Positions 7,060 through 8,574 of a DNA stretch of 8,574 nt are shown here, in pieces; within the stretch, counting starts at the first letter, position 1, and every line of letters starts with the position of its first letter. The notes below the pieces were generated by a model, which searched no databases, was not told the DNA's origin, and saw only the letters and a program-made list of their open reading frames with translations. Made by a program: the position numbers and the translations under genes. This stretch comes from Verrucomicrobiia bacterium (GTDB lineage Bacteria > Verrucomicrobiota > Verrucomicrobiia > Limisphaerales > Palsa-1400). The stretch is taken from positions 1 through 8,574 of the forward strand of contig JAICXV010000060.1 of assembly GCA_025934545.1 (NCBI GenBank), read 5' to 3'.

Positions 7060-7152
7060 ATGATGGCGTCGATTTTGGGAGTCGTGCAGTTCATCGCTGT
7101 TTATTTTATCGGGTTGAAACGGCGCAGATTGGCTATGCCTCCGGTTATTTAA
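7060..7152 (+). CDS. Possible small membrane protein, 30 aa (weak)
   Basis: An ATG-ATG start opens a 30-residue frame ending in TAA. The product has one hydrophobic stretch (ILGVVQFIAVYFIGL, about residues 5-19) directly followed by KRRR, which is the layout of a single-span small membrane protein. There is no Shine-Dalgarno sequence and no recognised homologue, and it lies between a repeat and the promoter region. It may be chance. I report it because nothing else explains bases 7060-7150. Confidence 0.15.
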   Translation: MMASILGVVQFIAVYFIGLKRRRLAMPPVI

Positions 7153-7161
7153 TCGGTGTTC

Positions 7162-7192
7162 ATTATAACCGCACCGCATCCGACTCTATCAA
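7162..7192 (-). promoter_or_regulatory. Candidate sigma-70 promoter for the amidohydrolase operon
   Basis: On the minus strand the -35-like TTGATA (7192-7187; five of six consensus bases) is followed after 19 bases by a perfect TATAAT (7167-7162). The spacer is longer than the usual 16-18. Transcription would begin near 7155 and leave a leader of about 240 bases that includes the dispersed repeat. The consensus is the E. coli-type one, which may not hold in this organism. Confidence 0.4.
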
Positions 7193-7201
7193 CCGCTGCC
7201 A

Positions 7202-7230
7202 TTGCCCTCTGGTATTCGTTTGGTTATGCT
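7202..7230 (+). promoter_or_regulatory. Candidate sigma-70 promoter for grpE-dnaJ
   Basis: TTGCCC (7202-7207), a 17-base spacer and TATGCT (7225-7230) match the sigma-70 pattern at four of six bases in each box. The predicted start near 7237 gives a leader of about 35 bases before the grpE ATG. A second element, TTGACA at 7238-7243, has no convincing -10 partner. No heat-shock sigma promoter or CIRCE operator is recognisable. Confidence 0.35.
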
Positions 7231-7271
7231 TTACTTTTTGACAGCGCAATAGAGACGCGAAACTTTGAATC

Positions 7272-7853
7272 ATGAAGGATAAGGACAAACAAAAGCACGC
7301 GCCGGAGGCCGACGCAGATGCCGCGACGGGCGGTCTGCAGGTCGATGATTTGCCGGTGAATACGCCGCTGACGCAAGAGCAATTGGAGGGCCTCAAGGAA
7401 CGCGCTTCGAAGGCGGAGGAGTATTGGGACAGGTTGCTCCGGCAGACGGCGGATTTTGATAATTACAAAAAACGCGCGGCGCGCGAAAAAACGGATGCGA
7501 TCAAATACGCCAACGAAGGGTTGTTGCAAAAGTTGATTCCGATCCTGGATAATTTTGAAATGGCGCTGGCCGCTGTATCGAACGAAGGCTCCGCGGCGTC
7601 GGCACAGTCGTTGCAACAAGGCGTAACGATGATTCATTCGCAGTTGCGCAATGCGTTGTTGGAAGCCGGGCTGGAGGAAATCGACGCGACTGGCAAAGTT
7701 TTTGACCCGAATTTGCACGAGGCAGTTTCGCAAAAGGAAACGAACGAAGTACCTGAAGGACAGGTCGTGCAACAGATGCGGAAAGGTTATAAGTTCCGCG
7801 ACCGATTGGTGAGGCCAGCGAGCGTGGTGGTGGCGAAGAAGCCTGCGGGGTGA
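7272..7853 (+). CDS. grpE: Nucleotide exchange factor GrpE
   Basis: The 193-aa protein is the co-chaperone that releases ADP from DnaK and so restarts its folding cycle in the cytoplasm. Residues 1-35 are a charged, probably disordered tail. A long alpha-helical region (about 36-85) follows, containing RQTADFDNYKKRAARE, the usual dimer-helix signature. Next come LIPILDNFEMAL (88-99), GVTMIHSQLRNALLEAGLEEI and FDPNLHEAV (144-152). The C-terminal beta domain ends in GYKFRDRLVRPASVVV (172-187), which fits the PROSITE GrpE signature. The length is typical. ATG 7272 is the only reasonable start although no Shine-Dalgarno sequence precedes it. dnaJ follows 51 bases downstream on the same strand, so the two are likely one transcript. 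dnaK and hrcA, often next to grpE in other bacteria, are not in the window. Confidence 0.97.
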   Translation: MKDKDKQKHAPEADADAATGGLQVDDLPVNTPLTQEQLEGLKERASKAEEYWDRLLRQTADFDNYKKRAAREKTDAIKYANEGLLQKLIPILDNFEMALAAVSNEGSAASAQSLQQGVTMIHSQLRNALLEAGLEEIDATGKVFDPNLHEAVSQKETNEVPEGQVVQQMRKGYKFRDRLVRPASVVVAKKPAG

Positions 7854-7859
7854 TCTCTC

Positions 7860-7881
7860 GGACGACGCGGCGTGATCGTCC
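7860..7881. repeat. Inverted repeat between grpE and dnaJ
   Basis: GGACGA (7860-7865) and TCGTCC (7876-7881) are perfect complements around a 10-base GC-rich loop, six bases after the grpE stop. There is no T-run after it, so it is a poor intrinsic terminator. It could be a REP-like element, an mRNA-processing or stability hairpin that tunes GrpE:DnaJ ratios, or chance in GC-rich DNA. Confidence 0.5.
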
Positions 7882-7904
7882 CTACCTGAAATTGACCCCA
7901 AACT

Positions 7905-8574
7905 ATGGCGAAACGTGATTATTACGAAGTCCTCGGCGTCAGCCGCGGTGCTGAACCGGAGGAAATCAAAAAATCCTATCGCAAACTCGCGATCAAATTT
8001 CATCCGGACAAAAACCCCGGGGACAAAGAGGCGGAGGAAAAGTTCAAGGAATTGGGCGAAGCCTACGAAGTGTTGGCCGACCCGCAATCGCGCGCGGCCT
8101 ACGATCAATATGGACATGCGGCGTTTGATCCGCGGTCGCGAGCGGGTGGAGGTTTTGGACGCGGCGGGTTTCATCGGCCCGAGGATATTTTCCGCGAAGT
8201 GTTCGGGGGCGGCAGTATTTTTGACGAGTTGTTCGGTGGCGGCGGCGATCGCGGTGAAGCCAATACGCGCGGATCGGATTTGCGCTATGACATGGAGCTG
8301 ACTTTCCTGGAAGCGGCGCAAGGCACGGAACGGGAAATCACCGTCAACAAAATGGACGAGTGCGACGTTTGCAAAGGGTCCGGCGCGGAGAAGGGCGCGA
8401 CGACGAAGACTTGCCCGACGTGCGGCGGTCGCGGTCAGGTGATCAGTTCGCGCGGGATTTTCAGCATTGCGCAGACGTGTCCGGCCTGCCAGGGCGCGGG
8501 GCGCGTGATTGAGAAGCCGTGCAAGGCTTGCCATGGCGCCGGGCGCCGCGACAAGCCGTCGAAAATTAAATTGC
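7905..8574 (+). CDS. dnaJ: Chaperone protein DnaJ (Hsp40, type I), 3' end outside window
   Basis: There are 223 codons before the window ends, with no stop. DnaJ delivers unfolded proteins to DnaK and stimulates its ATPase in the cytoplasm. The J domain fills residues 1-70: [10 protein letters not shown], then HPD at 33-35 (the essential DnaK-stimulating motif), then [10 protein letters not shown] Gly/Phe-rich stretch (about 81-115) follows. The first client-binding strands contain [18 protein letters not shown]. All four zinc-binding CxxCxGxG repeats are present: CDVCKGSG (153-160), CPTCGGRG (170-177), CPACQGAG (192-199) and CKACHGAG (206-213), so this is a type I DnaJ with both zinc sites intact. 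About 150 more residues are expected downstream. ATG 7905 is fixed by the family's N-terminus; no Shine-Dalgarno sequence is visible. It is probably co-transcribed with grpE, 51 bases upstream. Confidence 0.97.
   Translation, partial: MAKRDYYEVLGVSRGAEPEEIKKSYRKLAIKFHPDKNPGDKEAEEKFKELGEAYEVLADPQSRAAYDQYGHAAFDPRSRAGGGFGRGGFHRPEDIFREVFGGGSIFDELFGGGGDRGEANTRGSDLRYDMELTFLEAAQGTEREITVNKMDECDVCKGSGAEKGATTKTCPTCGGRGQVISSRGIFSIAQTCPACQGAGRVIEKPCKACHGAGRRDKPSKIKL

Larger units (their letters stand above)
6916..7271. other. Divergent intergenic region between amidohydrolase operon and grpE
   Basis: This 356-base stretch separates two divergently read gene sets. It contains a CACAGA-rich dispersed repeat next to the amidohydrolase start, a possible 30-codon ORF in the middle, and AT-richer promoter-like DNA from about 7150 to 7270. 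No inverted repeat matching the CIRCE heat-shock operator (TTAGCACTC-N9-GAGTGCTAA) is seen. An open frame runs through it on the minus strand as an 88-codon extension of the amidohydrolase. Its translation (Cys-, His- and Arg-rich, then NLCALCVSVL) is repeat-derived, and I do not accept it as protein. Confidence 0.7.

Noticed and set aside
6916..7179. 88-codon N-terminal extension of the large amidohydrolase reading frame
   Set aside because: It translates a dispersed repeat (NLCALCVSVL), is rich in Cys, His and Arg, and would bury the clear signal peptide starting at 6915.
7238..7266. TTGACA at 7238-7243 as the main grpE promoter
   Set aside because: At 17 bases spacing the -10 position reads AACTTT, a poor match, and transcription would start at the ATG itself; the TTGCCC/TATGCT pair upstream fits better.
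7860..7881. Intrinsic terminator after grpE
   Set aside because: The stem is only six pairs with a 10-base loop and no T-run follows; dnaJ continues on the same strand.
7224..8534. 436-codon open frame on the minus strand opposite grpE and dnaJ
   Set aside because: It is fully antisense to two unmistakable chaperone genes; its Arg- and Phe-rich sequence with no recognised domain is typical of a GC-rich shadow frame.

Overview
This is a chromosomal housekeeping-type window of a Gram-negative-style bacterium with moderately high GC. It carries six protein-coding genes on two strands plus short dispersed repeats. The taxon cannot be read with certainty. The mix of Verrucomicrobiota/Planctomycetota-style secreted amidohydrolase pairs, a heptanucleotide ATGTTCA repeat, and a CACAGA-rich dispersed repeat (antisense reading NLCALCVSVL) makes a Verrucomicrobiota relative the best guess. 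This is inference from memory of such genomes, not a search.

Left part, plus strand (1-2582). The window opens inside the 3' end of pyrD (quinone-type dihydroorotate dehydrogenase). After 41 bases comes a GT-C fold (family 39-like) membrane glycosyltransferase of 544 aa. After a further 127 bases comes a 173-aa membrane protein that looks like the DUF4118/KdpD-type four-helix sensor module plus a coiled coil, ending where a histidine kinase core would normally begin. Its TAG stop shares the palindrome CTAG with the TAG stop of the convergent operon.

Middle, minus strand (2579-6915). A two-gene operon encodes three amidohydrolase-fold units, all with export signals. The upstream gene (1003 aa) fuses an N-terminal domain that lacks every metal-ligand motif, a K/A/P/E-rich linker, and a C-terminal domain with an intact binuclear-metal-type site (HSH, HCH, QH and SD motifs). 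The downstream gene (442 aa) is translationally coupled through an ATGA overlap and is again an amidohydrolase without the HxH motif. The junction between the two genes is built almost entirely from repeats. A REP-like palindrome supplies the last codons of one protein and the Shine-Dalgarno and start of the next, and a heptamer array encodes part of the next signal peptide.

Right part, plus strand (7272-8574). A 356-base divergent intergenic region carries a dispersed repeat and candidate promoters in both directions. It leads into grpE and then dnaJ (cut by the window end), the co-chaperones of DnaK. No dnaK, hrcA or CIRCE operator is visible here.

The most unusual element is the amidohydrolase cassette: one apparently active domain with two degenerate ones, all predicted to be exported. 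I do not see a defence system, mobile element, CRISPR array, rRNA or tRNA.
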